Assembly: GCA_003221825.1 (NCBI GenBank)
Contig: QHUE01000067.1
Location: 1 to 30,372 of the forward strand
Direction of reading: 5' to 3'
Origin: Gemmatimonadota bacterium
Lineage (GTDB): Bacteria > Gemmatimonadota > Gemmatimonadetes > Gemmatimonadales > GWC2-71-9
Length of the DNA stretch: 30,372 nt
Both the position numbers and the translations under genes were made by a program. The notes beneath the pieces were generated by a model, which made no database searches, was not told the origin of the DNA, and was given only the letters and a program-made list of their open reading frames with translations. Of this stretch, positions 1 through 7,619 are shown piece after piece. How positions within the stretch are numbered: the first letter of the stretch is position 1; every line of letters begins with the position of its first letter.

Positions 1-995
1 CCGAGCGCGATCGCCCAGATCACCGCCTTGGTGATCAGCAGGCCAAGCAGGAACGTGCCGATCAGCCGGGCGTTCAGGAGATCGCGAATCACGTCGTAGC
101 CGATGCCGAGCGCGCGTGGGTACAGCAAGCCGCCCAACCCGACGACCATGCCGCCGATCGCCGGCCACCACATCCAGTGGATCGGCAGCTTGCCGAAGAA
201 ATCTTCCGACGCGTACACGAGCCGCGTCAGGAGGCCCGATCCGAAGCCGGCGATCAACCCGAGCGCGAGCGCGCTGAACAGCGCGAGCGGAGCGAGCGGC
301 AAGTGCCCGCTGGTCGCGAACACCGGTCCCGCGCCCATCAGCGGCACGCGCAGCGCGCCCGCGACGGCCGCGGCGGCAGCCACAGGGATGAAGCTGCGGG
401 GCTTCCATTCGAACAGCAGCAGCTCGACGGCCAGCAGCACCGCCGCCACGGGCGTCGCAAAGATCGCCGACATGCCGCCCGCGGCGCCCGCCACGAGCAG
501 GGTTTTGCGCTCGGCGGCGGACATGTGAAACCCCTGCGCGAACAGCGAGCCGAATGCGCCGCCCGTCATGATGATCGGACCTTCCGCACCGAACGGCCCG
601 CCCGTCCCGATCGACAGCGCCGACGAGAGCGGCTTGAGGACGGCGACTCGGGCCTCCATGCGGCTGCGGCCGATGAGGATCGCTTCCAGCGCCTCCGGGA
701 TGCCGTGGCCGCGGATCTTCTCCGAGCCGTAGCGGGCCATGAGGCCGATGATCAGGCCGCCGACGATCGGAATGAACACCGACCACACGCCGAGATGATG
801 ACCGGCGGGCGACGTGAATTCCCCGACGGCAATGCGCTGGTAGTAGAAGAGATTAGTGAAGAAGCTGATCAGCTTGGTGAGCGCCAGCGCGACGAACGCG
901 CTGGCCACACCGATGAACACCGCCATGAGGGTAACAACGAGGACTCTGGGGTTAGCGGTGAAATCCCCCCGGTTTGCGTCGGCAACGGCAGACAT
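1..995 (-). CDS. ClC-family chloride channel/antiporter, partial (3' end outside window)
   Basis: Reading the minus strand from the ATG at 995 gives an uninterrupted 331-residue polytopic membrane protein that runs off the window edge. It carries the ClC selectivity-filter motifs: GHGIPEA at about residues 95-101 (family GSGIP) and GAEGP at about 136-140 (family GREGP), where the glutamate is the gating residue. In the following helix the segment LLAVELLLFEW has a single Glu where proton-coupled ClCs have the Glu-Glu pair holding the inner proton glutamate; by my alignment the inner one is Leu, so a channel rather than an antiporter is possible, but this is inference. Family members move Cl- across the inner membrane. 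The start lies 11 bp after the stop of the small upstream gene on the same strand, so co-transcription is likely. Confidence 0.9.
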   Translation of the reverse strand, partial: MSAVADANRGDFTANPRVLVVTLMAVFIGVASAFVALALTKLISFFTNLFYYQRIAVGEFTSPAGHHLGVWSVFIPIVGGLIIGLMARYGSEKIRGHGIPEALEAILIGRSRMEARVAVLKPLSSALSIGTGGPFGAEGPIIMTGGAFGSLFAQGFHMSAAERKTLLVAGAAGGMSAIFATPVAAVLLAVELLLFEWKPRSFIPVAAAAAVAGALRVPLMGAGPVFATSGHLPLAPLALFSALALGLIAGFGSGLLTRLVYASEDFFGKLPIHWMWWPAIGGMVVGLGGLLYPRALGIGYDVIRDLLNARLIGTFLLGLLITKAVIWAIAL

Positions 996-1006
996 GTCCC
1001 GGAAAT

Positions 1007-1165
1007 CTAGTCGAGGTCAGACGCCTTTTGGTGTTTCTCGCGCCTGCGATACGCCTTTTTGGAACGATGGACTTTGTGCGAGGGGGTCTTCAACCGCTCT
1101 TTCACCGGGGCATTCGGGTTGGGCACCCGGACGACCAGCTTCTTCTTCACGCGCTTCCGGCTCAC
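1007..1165 (-). CDS. small basic protein, 52 aa, coupled to the DinB-like gene
   Basis: A GTG at 1165 overlaps the stop of the DinB-like gene (GTGA), and the frame stays open for 52 codons. The product is very basic: KRVKKK near the N-terminus, then VPNPNAPVKERL, then VHRSKKAYRRREKH. The layout (N-terminal basic run, NP-x-P linker, then S-K-K-x-Y-x-R-K) resembles small uncharacterised proteins in many bacteria and, loosely, the core of the ribosome-rescue factor ArfA. That similarity is from memory and weak. The GTGA overlap and the absence of low-complexity sequence argue for a real gene. It may act on RNA or ribosomes, but nothing proves it. Confidence 0.55.
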   Translation of the reverse strand: MSRKRVKKKLVVRVPNPNAPVKERLKTPSHKVHRSKKAYRRREKHQKASDLD

Positions 1166-1674
1166 GGGCCGACGCGTGCCCGGATCTGCTTCGCGTGATG
1201 GCGCGCGTGGATGACGTGAAAGCGCATCCACTCCTCGACGGTGAGGTCACCCATACGGGGGTGCTTCACGAACAGATCGGTGCGTCGCTCCGGTAACAAC
1301 GCGCGGTCGACTTGATCCCACACCTCGAGACCGGCCAGAAAGTGCGCTTCTGCCGTTGCGCCGTCGATCTCCGCTGCGGGCGTGGTGCGTTCCGGGGCTT
1401 TTCGTCCGGGAGGAAACCAGCGCAGTCCAAAAATGAACAACCTGGCCACGTGCTCGGCGGGCGTGCGGCGTCGGCGAGACATCGGCGCATGGTTGCGGCG
1501 CGACAGAAACGTCGCGGCGCTCAGGTTGAGACCGAGCGCCAGATGCTCGACGATCTGTGCCGGCGTCCACTTGCCGCGTGGCCCATGTTCCCACGCGCCA
1601 TCCGCCCGGCCTCGCAGTGGGCCAAGCACCAGCTGGGGCAGCTCGGCGAGCTGTCGGCGGGGCTCGATCGTCAT
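1162..1674 (-). CDS. DinB-superfamily (DUF1569-like) protein
   Basis: 170 residues. The N-terminal segment GKWTPAQIVEHLALG (about residues 34-48) and the C-terminal MRFHVIHARHHAKQIRAR are the two hallmark helices of the DinB/YfiT fold. The His in EHL together with two of the His residues in HVIHARHHAKQ can form the three-histidine metal site of the family. Members are four-helix-bundle proteins, some of them thiol transferases using bacillithiol or mycothiol, most of unknown substrate; no substrate can be read here. The ATG at 1674 is the natural start, with family-like sequence beginning within ten residues. The gene is followed by the small basic gene with a 4-bp overlap, and then by the ClC gene. 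Confidence 0.82.
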   Translation of the reverse strand: MTIEPRRQLAELPQLVLGPLRGRADGAWEHGPRGKWTPAQIVEHLALGLNLSAATFLSRRNHAPMSRRRRTPAEHVARLFIFGLRWFPPGRKAPERTTPAAEIDGATAEAHFLAGLEVWDQVDRALLPERRTDLFVKHPRMGDLTVEEWMRFHVIHARHHAKQIRARVGP

Positions 1675-1733
1675 CGCGTGCGGGGCCGCCGACCACTAGC
1701 TTCTATCCGACCCGACATGCGGGGAATCTGCGA

Positions 1734-2966
1734 GTGAACCTGCTGCGCCGCCACCCGATTGCAATCGCGCTGGTGGTCCTGCTTCTCGCGACCGCGATTC
1801 ACCCGCTGTCGCCGCTCGTCGATGCCGTCACCGGCTCCACCCCGGGCGATGCCGATCTCGATCGTCCCATCCTGTACGTCATGTTCGCGCCCCTGTCCAA
1901 CACGCTCGACGCGCTCACCTTCTTCAGCCAGGTCCGCGCGGAGTGGGCGCTCGCCGTCTGGATCCTGGCGCTCGGCGCGTGGGGCGCGTTGCGGCGCGCC
2001 GCGACGCCGCTCACCTGGCAACGCCGTGTGGTGCGGGCTCTGATCGGTCCCGGTGTGCTCCTGCTGCTCGGCCTGGCGGCGGTCGTCCTGCCCCGCCCCG
2101 TTCCCCGCCTCGTGACCGACGGCGTCGGTACCGTGATCGACTACCACGCGCACACGAACGCGTCGCACGACGGGCGGCCGGGATGGACGCTCGCGAAGCT
2201 CGCCGCGTGGCATGAGCGCCAGGGATTCGCCGCGACGTATGTGACCGATCACAACATCGTGTACGACGGTTCGCTGCCCCTCCCCGAGGGCATCACCATC
2301 AGTTTGCTGCCGGGCGTCGAATGGAGCGTGTATCGCCAGCACGTCGTCGCGATCGGGCCGGTCGAAGCGGTGCCGCGCGACAGCTTTGGCGAGAGCACGG
2401 CGCGGATGGTGCGGATCTTCGCGGCCGTCGAGCGCCAGGGTGCGCTCAGCATCGCGTCGTTGCCCGAGTACTGGCGCAATCATCGCGACGATCTCGGCGC
2501 GTTCGTCGTGGCGGGCGTCGATGGCTTCGAAATCGTGAACTGCGCGCCGAAGGCCCTGGGGTTTCCGTCGGACTTGCGGCACGACGTGATCGCGCTCGCC
2601 GGCAGCCACGACCTGATGGTCGTGGGCGCGAGCGACAACCACGGCTGGGGACAGGTGACGTGCGTCTGGAATCTCTCCCTGCCGGGGGCGCAGGGCTTCC
2701 GGACCAATCGCGTCTTTGCACGGCCGCTCGCGCTCGTCCAGGGCGACCGCGGGGGGTGGCCCTGGGCCGCGGCGATCACGCAGCCCTGGTTCATGCTGCG
2801 GTCCTTGAGCTGGAGCGAGCGGGCGAGCTGGCTGACCTGGGTCGTGATCATCCTGCTGTATCGCGCGATGCCCCGGCGCGAGGGGCAGGCGGCAGGGCTT
2901 GGCATCCTGGCGCGGTCGCTGGGCCGTTCCCGCAAGACGTCCGTTCCTAACGAGACGCCGACGTGA
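1734..2966 (+). CDS. membrane-anchored PHP-domain phosphoesterase-like protein
   Basis: 410 residues from the GTG at 1734, which has a purine-rich GGGGAA about 7 bp upstream; the open frame extends further 5' but that part has no family character. The N-terminal ~130 residues contain three or four hydrophobic helices. A PHP domain follows: YHAHTNASHDG (H-x-H metal ligands and following Asp), TYVTDHN, GVEWS (Glu ligand) and SDNHGWG near the end. A final hydrophobic stretch (WLTWVVIILLY) may be another membrane helix. PHP domains are trinuclear-metal phosphoesterases found in DNA polymerases and histidinol phosphatases; the substrate here is unknown. The domain probably faces the periplasm or the cytosolic membrane surface. 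Confidence 0.85.
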   Translation: MNLLRRHPIAIALVVLLLATAIHPLSPLVDAVTGSTPGDADLDRPILYVMFAPLSNTLDALTFFSQVRAEWALAVWILALGAWGALRRAATPLTWQRRVVRALIGPGVLLLLGLAAVVLPRPVPRLVTDGVGTVIDYHAHTNASHDGRPGWTLAKLAAWHERQGFAATYVTDHNIVYDGSLPLPEGITISLLPGVEWSVYRQHVVAIGPVEAVPRDSFGESTARMVRIFAAVERQGALSIASLPEYWRNHRDDLGAFVVAGVDGFEIVNCAPKALGFPSDLRHDVIALAGSHDLMVVGASDNHGWGQVTCVWNLSLPGAQGFRTNRVFARPLALVQGDRGGWPWAAAITQPWFMLRSLSWSERASWLTWVVIILLYRAMPRREGQAAGLGILARSLGRSRKTSVPNETPT

Positions 2967-3045
2967 CAGGGCGCAACCAATCGGCCAAGTTGAACGTCTT
3001 ACTCCCGGATCTTCCCCTTCCCTTCTTTTTTGTGGAGACAGGCCC

Positions 3046-4734
3046 ATGCAGGCAGTAGGTCGGTTCGTAGTCCTCGGTGCATTCGTCGCGCTCACCACTC
3101 AGGCGAAGGCGCAGACAGGGGCGGCCCTGCCGCTGAAGCACGCGCCGGCGCGCACTCAAACGGCGATCACGCCGGCGGATCTCATGACCCGCCTCTATCT
3201 GTACTCCGACGATTCGATGATGGGCCGGCTGGCGGGCAGCGAATACAATCTCAAAGCGACGGCGTACATCGCCGCGGAGGTCAAACGTTTTGGATTGCAG
3301 CCGGCGGGTGATTCGGGCGGCTACTTCCAGAACGTGCCGCTCGTCAAACGCCAACTCGATGCGAGTGCCGGGCTGTCGGTCGATGGCGCCGCCCTGCGCC
3401 CCTGGGATGATTTCGTCCCGCGGGATCCGGGCATCGCGACGCGGAGCTTCGACGGCGCGCAGGTGGTGTATGCCGGCGTGCTCGGCGACAGCACGCAGCT
3501 GACCGCGGAGCAGGCGGCCGGGAAGTTCATCGTGATCGGCGTGCGGCGCGGCCCGAACCTTCCGCCGGCCGCCCAGGTGAACCGCGGGGCGCTGCTGGCG
3601 AAGTATCGCACGTCGGCCGGTATCGCGGTCGCGGCGCTCGAGACGTTCCCGCCGCAGGCGATCGATTTCTTCCGCCAGCCGCAGACGATCCTGCGCGACG
3701 CGCCGCCGACTGATACGACGACCCTGCCGGTCTACGTGTACGTGAACGCGGCCGGTGCCCGCACGCTGCTCGGCGCCGCGCTCGACAGCGTGCGCGCCGG
3801 CGCGGCGGGAAAGACGGTGCACGGTTCGGTCTTGTTCGTCGAGGCGCCCGCGCCGGCCCGCAACGTCGTCGCGATCCTGCCGGGGAGCGATCCAAAGCTG
3901 CGCGGCGAGTACGTGGCGATCGGCGCGCATAATGACCACATCGGCTTCGACCAGGAGCCGGTGGATCACGATTCCCTCCGCGCCTTCAACGACGCCGTCC
4001 GGAAACTGGAGTTGGCGGCCCCCAATCATCGGGTGAGCCCCGATCAGATCCAGCAGATCCACGTGAACGTGGATAGCCTGCACCGCCTGCATCCGGCGCG
4101 CCGCGATTCGATCTACAACGGCGCCGATGACGACGGCTCCGGCACGACGGCGGTCCTCGAGATCGCGCAAGCGTTCGCCGGCGCAAAGGTGAAGCCCAAG
4201 CGGTCGTTGATCTTCGTGTGGCATACCGGGGAAGAGCTGGGGCTGTTCGGATCGCAGTACTTCACCGATCATCCCACCGTGACGCGCGATTCGATCGTCG
4301 CGCAGCTCAACATGGACATGGTAGGCCGCGGCCGCGCCGACGACGAGAACGGCGGCGGGCCGGGATACCTGCAGCTCATCGGCACGCGCCGCCTGTCGAC
4401 CGAGCTCGGCGACCTGATCGAGACGGTGAACAAGGCGCGGAAGCAGCCGTTCTCATTCGATTATCAGTTCGACGCGACCGGCCATCCGGAGCAGTACTAC
4501 TGCCGCAGCGATCACTACATGTACGCGCGCTACGGTATTCCGATCGCGTTCTTCACGACGGGGAACCACCGCGATTACCATCAGGTGACCGACGAGCCGG
4601 AGTACATCGACTATGACAAGCTGGCGCACGTGGCGCAGTTCGTGTACGACATCGCGACGGCCGTGGCCAACCTCGATCATCGCGTCGTGGTGGACAAGCC
4701 GAAGCCCGATCCGCACGGCAACTGCGTGCAGTAG
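3046..4734 (+). CDS. secreted M28 family metallopeptidase
   Basis: 562 residues. The ATG at 3046 is chosen over the longer frame because GGAG lies at 3034-3037 and the first 23 residues are a signal peptide ending in AKA. Mature domains: a PA-like insert at about residues 90-290, then the M28 catalytic domain with GAHNDHIG (Zn His), GADDDGSG (bridging Asp), TGEELGLFGS (catalytic and Zn Glu), LNMDMVG (Asp) and TTGNHRDYHQVTDEPEYIDY (Zn His). All dizinc ligands are present, so it should be an active aminopeptidase or carboxypeptidase in the periplasm or outside. There is a longish insert between the first His ligand and the bridging Asp. It ends in front of a strong hairpin. Confidence 0.95.
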   Translation: MQAVGRFVVLGAFVALTTQAKAQTGAALPLKHAPARTQTAITPADLMTRLYLYSDDSMMGRLAGSEYNLKATAYIAAEVKRFGLQPAGDSGGYFQNVPLVKRQLDASAGLSVDGAALRPWDDFVPRDPGIATRSFDGAQVVYAGVLGDSTQLTAEQAAGKFIVIGVRRGPNLPPAAQVNRGALLAKYRTSAGIAVAALETFPPQAIDFFRQPQTILRDAPPTDTTTLPVYVYVNAAGARTLLGAALDSVRAGAAGKTVHGSVLFVEAPAPARNVVAILPGSDPKLRGEYVAIGAHNDHIGFDQEPVDHDSLRAFNDAVRKLELAAPNHRVSPDQIQQIHVNVDSLHRLHPARRDSIYNGADDDGSGTTAVLEIAQAFAGAKVKPKRSLIFVWHTGEELGLFGSQYFTDHPTVTRDSIVAQLNMDMVGRGRADDENGGGPGYLQLIGTRRLSTELGDLIETVNKARKQPFSFDYQFDATGHPEQYYCRSDHYMYARYGIPIAFFTTGNHRDYHQVTDEPEYIDYDKLAHVAQFVYDIATAVANLDHRVVVDKPKPDPHGNCVQ

Positions 4735-4744
4735 CTGCCTGCCG

Positions 4745-4780
4745 ACTGGCGGTGCGGTCTCTGAGCTCCGCACCGCCAGT
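4745..4780 (+). terminator. hairpin terminator after the M28 gene
   Basis: A perfect 13-bp stem (ACTGGCGGTGCGG pairing with CCGCACCGCCAGT) with a 10-base loop begins 11 bp after the M28 stop. The T tract is only TTTG, so it is a strong hairpin with a weak tail. It would work in both directions between the convergent M28 and four-helix-bundle genes. Confidence 0.75.
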
Positions 4781-4803
4781 TTGCCACCGTGCCCAAGTCT
4801 ACA

Positions 4804-4832
4804 GGTATCCGGTATTCGCTATCCGGTATTCG
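4804..4832. repeat. 7-bp-period array, left arm of cassette B
   Basis: Four consecutive 7-base units: GGTATCC, GGTATTC, GCTATCC, GGTATTC. The same word occurs in inverted orientation at 5303-5340, on the other side of the four-helix-bundle gene. The stop codon of that gene (TAG, minus strand) and its last three or so codons are made by this array. Confidence 0.9.
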
Positions 4833-5217
4833 CGGGTGCCTGTTTGGCTTTGAGCGCTCGAATCAAGCCTGCCAGTAAGCAGCTAACTTGAGTGGCACGT
4901 CTCAACAGGGCGTCGGCAGTCTCTCCGTCGATATAACCCAGCCTTTTGGCGATTAGCAGCTGAGTTTCAACCTCCGTGAGCGATCCCTTGGCGATGGAAA
5001 GGTGACTGAGGAAGCCACGGACCCCCATCCGTCCTCTACCCTCCGCGATGTTTGACGGAACCGACACGGCGCTTCTTTTAACCTGCGCGGTCAAGCCGTA
5101 GCGCTCATCGAGCGGGAATGTCCTGGCCGCCGTGCAGCATTCCACAGCGAGATCCATGGCTCGCTGCCACACTTCGAGATCCCGATAACTTCGGATCGGT
5201 GCCTTGTCTCTCGACAT
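4819..5217 (-). CDS. four-helix-bundle protein, 23S rRNA IVP family (cassette B)
   Basis: About 132 residues. YRDLEVWQRAMDLA near the N-terminus, SVPSNIAEGRGR in the middle and LLAGLIRALKAK at the end are diagnostic of the IVP/four-helix-bundle family (TIGR02436, Pfam PF05635). Founding members are encoded in intervening sequences of 23S rRNA genes, and the fold is shared with Avd of diversity-generating retroelements; molecular function is unknown, and nucleic-acid binding is plausible. The ATG at 5217 is used; a GTG two codons upstream (5223) is equally possible. The last codons and the TAG stop lie in the left 7-bp array, and an inverted array lies 85 bp upstream of the start. This copy is intact, unlike its relative at 10400-10782. 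Confidence 0.9.
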   Translation of the reverse strand: MSRDKAPIRSYRDLEVWQRAMDLAVECCTAARTFPLDERYGLTAQVKRSAVSVPSNIAEGRGRMGVRGFLSHLSIAKGSLTEVETQLLIAKRLGYIDGETADALLRRATQVSCLLAGLIRALKAKQAPANTG

Positions 5218-5302
5218 CTTCACAACATGATGTGGCCTGGCTGGAGTGCGTTACCATTACATGGCAGGGACAGTCTGTTTTAGCGCGTTCTCCGGACAGC
5301 TA

Positions 5303-5340
5303 ATACCGAATACCGAAGACCGGATACCGAATACCGATTA
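5303..5340. repeat. 7-bp-period array, right arm of cassette B
   Basis: Five units related to TACCGAA (TACCGAA, TACCGAA, GACCGGA, TACCGAA, TACCGAT), the reverse complement of the left-arm word. The array ends exactly in the TAA stop codon (5338-5340, minus strand) of the lipoprotein gene, so the cassette sits flush with the 3' end of that gene. Confidence 0.9.
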
Positions 5341-6105
5341 GGGGCTACCAGGTTGCGGGGGTGGAGAACCCGAGGCGCCGAGGTAATCGACGGTGCCGTC
5401 CTCGTGGACGGCGAAGTGATAGAACCGTCGTCCGATGCAGCCAGCGGGACAGTCTCCGTACCCGACACTGTAGTCGAGCAGAATCAGATCGGCGCGTGAC
5501 GCCCGAATGTCGTTCCCGTCACCCCCCATTCCGTCAGGCTCGGAATAACGGATGCCCGCAATTCCCTCGAACAGGTGCGCGAGCGCGGCGATGTTCAACG
5601 TTGCGGCGGACCGCAGCACGATGAGCATCTCATTCGAGGTAGACAGCGGGTATTTCCAGTCCAGAGAAAGCCCGTAGTCCTCGAGCAGACGATCTACGCG
5701 CGCGTTACCGGTAGGCAGTTCCCCGTTCACGAGTCGCTGCACCCATTCCTGATCCGCGGAGGCCTGCAACAGCAGCCGGTGCGTTTCCGGCTGGCCGAAG
5801 GTGTGAATGCCATAGACGTCCACAACGGTATCGCGCGCGCCCAGGCCGTCCGCGTTGAATACCTGGACGAGCGCAGCGTAGTAGGTGTCGATCAGCTCTG
5901 CATTAATCGCGATGTCGCCGTAGCCGCCCGGCCGGGCCTGCAGCTCGCGAAGCGCGAGGCGAGCGGCATCTTCACGGTACAAGACACGCAACTCGTCCGG
6001 CACGTGCGAGTCGTCGACATTCGATTGCATGGAGCGCGGCGCGGTCGCGGTATCGCAGGCTGCGAGCATTGCGGCAGCGGTGAGCAAGAACGTCACAGGT
6101 TTCAT
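5338..6105 (-). CDS. putative lipoprotein of unknown function
   Basis: 255 residues. The ATG at 6105 is preceded by GGAGG at 5-bp spacing, which decides the start over the longer frame. The N-terminus is a lipoprotein signal: MKP, hydrophobic stretch, then LAAC as the lipobox with Cys at about residue 17. The mature part is acidic, mostly alpha-helical in appearance to about residue 200, and ends with a Cys pair (GDCPAGC), FAVHEDGTVDYLG and a Pro-rich tail. I recognise no catalytic motif. It should be anchored to the outer or inner membrane. Its stop codon is formed by the adjoining 7-bp array. It is divergent from the DUF3052 gene with only 46 bp between starts. Confidence 0.8.
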   Translation of the reverse strand: MKPVTFLLTAAAMLAACDTATAPRSMQSNVDDSHVPDELRVLYREDAARLALRELQARPGGYGDIAINAELIDTYYAALVQVFNADGLGARDTVVDVYGIHTFGQPETHRLLLQASADQEWVQRLVNGELPTGNARVDRLLEDYGLSLDWKYPLSTSNEMLIVLRSAATLNIAALAHLFEGIAGIRYSEPDGMGGDGNDIRASRADLILLDYSVGYGDCPAGCIGRRFYHFAVHEDGTVDYLGASGSPPPQPGSP

Positions 6106-6151
6106 GAGACCCTCCGGGTGCGCACCATCTGAGAGATGATACCTTCCCATC

Positions 6152-6559
6152 ATGCCTGCGGGTTACAGTCAACGTTCGCTGGTCGAGAAGCTGGGCATCA
6201 AGGCCGGAACCCGGATCGCAATTCTCCATGCGCCAAAGGGTTACCGCGCAACTTTGGGGACGCTCCCACGTGGCGTCACGTTGATCTCGGCGGCCCGGGG
6301 CGTCCTGCCGTTCATCCACTTCTTCACTGCCGACCGTGCCCTGCTCGAGCGGCAGCTCCCCGTGCTGTTGCGCGCACTGGCGCCCGACGGTGCCTTGTGG
6401 GTCTCGTGGCCAAAGAAAGCCTCCGGTGTTCCGACCGATATGACCGAAGACGTGGTACGGGCCGTTGCCCTGCCTACCGGACTGGTGGATGTGAAGGTCG
6501 CTGCGATCGATGACGTGTGGTCCGGCCTCAAGCTGGTGCGGCGCCTGAAAAACCGCTGA
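6152..6559 (+). CDS. DUF3052 family protein
   Basis: 135 residues. AGYSQRSLVEKLGIKAG at the N-terminus, then LPVLLRALAPDGALWVSWPKK, SGVPTDMTEDVVR and GLVDVKVAAIDDVWSGLKLVRR match DUF3052, a small cytosolic family with a Rossmann-like, methyltransferase-derived look but without a clear SAM-binding loop. Function is unknown. The ATG at 6152 is the only start that gives the conserved N-terminus. No strong ribosome-binding site is visible. It is probably a single-gene unit, with the next promoter at about 6582. Confidence 0.87.
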   Translation: MPAGYSQRSLVEKLGIKAGTRIAILHAPKGYRATLGTLPRGVTLISAARGVLPFIHFFTADRALLERQLPVLLRALAPDGALWVSWPKKASGVPTDMTEDVVRAVALPTGLVDVKVAAIDDVWSGLKLVRRLKNR

Positions 6560-6575
6560 GATCCTTTACGTTACA

Positions 6576-6587
6576 AAGTACTTGACA
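6576..6587 (+). promoter_or_regulatory. -35 element overlapped by palindrome AAGTACTT
   Basis: TTGACA at 6582-6587 is a consensus -35 box. The perfect 8-bp palindrome AAGTACTT at 6576-6583 overlaps it, as expected for a repressor operator, upstream of the operon that contains a winged-helix regulator. No good -10 box is seen at the right distance. The same palindrome recurs at 7628-7635 (start of the cis-prenyltransferase gene) and, probably by chance, inside codons at 17936-17943. Confidence 0.45.
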
Positions 6588-6616
6588 ACAGAGCGTCCCC
6601 GCTCCAGCTTTCCAGC

Positions 6617-7222
6617 ATGACGTCCCCGCAGCCGCTGCGTGACCGCGCGCTCGACAACCTCAACTTCATCCGCTCCACGATGGAGCGGGCCGGCTCGTTC
6701 ACGGCCGTCCCTGGATGGGGCATGGTCGTGCTCGGCGTGACGGCGCTGGCCGCCTCGGCGATTGCGGGATCCCTGCCCGTCGCACCCGTCTACGGTGAGC
6801 CGCACAGTCGCTGGCTCTGGGTCTGGATGTTCGAAGCCTTGCTCGGCGCCGGGGTTGGCGTCGCCGCTCTGCTGTACAAGGCGCTGCGTGCCGGCGACGC
6901 GATCGTCCACGGCCCCGGGCGACGCTTTGGACTCAGCGTGCTGCCGCCGTTCATCGTCGGGGCGCTGCTGACGTACGTGCTCTGGCACGCAAAGCAGCTC
7001 GCACTACTCCCAGCAGTCTGGTTGTTGTGCTATGGCACCGGTGTGGTCACAGGCGGCGCATTCTCGATGCGAGTCGTCCCAGTGATGGGAATCTGTTTCA
7101 TGATCCTGGGCACGGTGGCGCTGTTCACGCCGGCCGCCTGGCAAGCCTGGCTCCTCGCAGTCGGTTTCGGCGGCCTGCACATGCTGTTTGGGCTGATCAT
7201 CGCACGGAGGTACGGTGGCTAA
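6617..7222 (+). CDS. six-TM membrane protein of the regulator module
   Basis: 201 residues. A short cytosolic N-terminus (LRDRALDNLNFIRSTMERAGSFTAVPGWG) precedes six hydrophobic helices, at about residues 32-52, 71-91, 108-126, 128-149, 153-171 and 175-195. No transport or catalytic signature is visible. The N-terminal motif, an NLxFIRxTMExA helix followed by a PGWG turn, is common in proteins encoded next to winged-helix regulators of this type, so a sensor or partner role is plausible, as inference. Its last 8 bp overlap the regulator start, so translation is coupled. Confidence 0.8.
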   Translation: MTSPQPLRDRALDNLNFIRSTMERAGSFTAVPGWGMVVLGVTALAASAIAGSLPVAPVYGEPHSRWLWVWMFEALLGAGVGVAALLYKALRAGDAIVHGPGRRFGLSVLPPFIVGALLTYVLWHAKQLALLPAVWLLCYGTGVVTGGAFSMRVVPVMGICFMILGTVALFTPAAWQAWLLAVGFGGLHMLFGLIIARRYGG

Positions 7223-7589
7223 GAGCAACACGGCGCGGATCACCCGCGCAGCACCGGAACGACCGGTGAAAACGAAAGCGCAACCGGCGCCGGCGGATCT
7301 CGACCGGCTGATTCACGAACGCGTGCGGCTCGCGATCGTGAGTGCGCTCGCGGTGCGCGAGAGTCTCACGTTCAACGAGTTGAAGGCGCTGCTCAAGACG
7401 AGCGACGGCAATCTCAGCGTCCACGCGCGCAAGCTCGAGGACGCCGAGTACATCACGTGCGATAAATCCTTCGAAGGCCGCGTCCCCAAAACGGAATACC
7501 GACTCACCGCCTTCGGCAGGCGGGCGCTCGAGCGCTACCTCGATCACATGGAAGCGTTGATCCGCGCGACTCGCGAAGGGGCACGCTGA
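7215..7589 (+). CDS. winged-helix transcriptional regulator (HTH_27/MarR-like)
   Basis: 124 residues from the GTG at 7215, with GGAGG at 7206-7210 and start overlapping the previous stop. After a basic, Pro-rich leader (about 30 residues) comes a winged helix: VRLAIVSALAVRESLTFNELKALLKTSDGNLSVHARKLEDAEYI, then the wing (VPKTEYRLTAFGRRALERYL). This is the PF13601-type single-domain winged helix used as a cytosolic repressor. Probable targets are its own operon promoter (AAGTACTT at 6576) and the site at the beginning of the next gene (7628). Confidence 0.88.
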   Translation: MAKSNTARITRAAPERPVKTKAQPAPADLDRLIHERVRLAIVSALAVRESLTFNELKALLKTSDGNLSVHARKLEDAEYITCDKSFEGRVPKTEYRLTAFGRRALERYLDHMEALIRATREGAR

Positions 7590-7619
7590 CGTGGACACTT
7601 TTTTTTGCGGGATTGCTTT

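Noticed and set aside
103..1010. Long plus-strand open frames opposite the ClC gene
   Set aside because: They are Arg/Ala/Pro-rich translations of the opposite strand of a gene with clear ClC motifs; they have no domain of their own.
2947..4272. 441-codon minus-strand open frame opposite the M28 gene
   Set aside because: The plus strand has all dizinc ligands and a signal peptide; the minus frame is a compositional shadow caused by high GC.
4819..5217. Four-helix-bundle gene as part of a 23S rRNA intervening sequence or a diversity-generating retroelement
   Set aside because: No rRNA sequence, reverse transcriptase or template/variable repeat occurs nearby.
4804..5340. Flanking arrays of the four-helix-bundle gene as a CRISPR array or as insertion-sequence ends
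   Set aside because: The units are 7 bp with no spacers, and there is no transposase; neither model fits.
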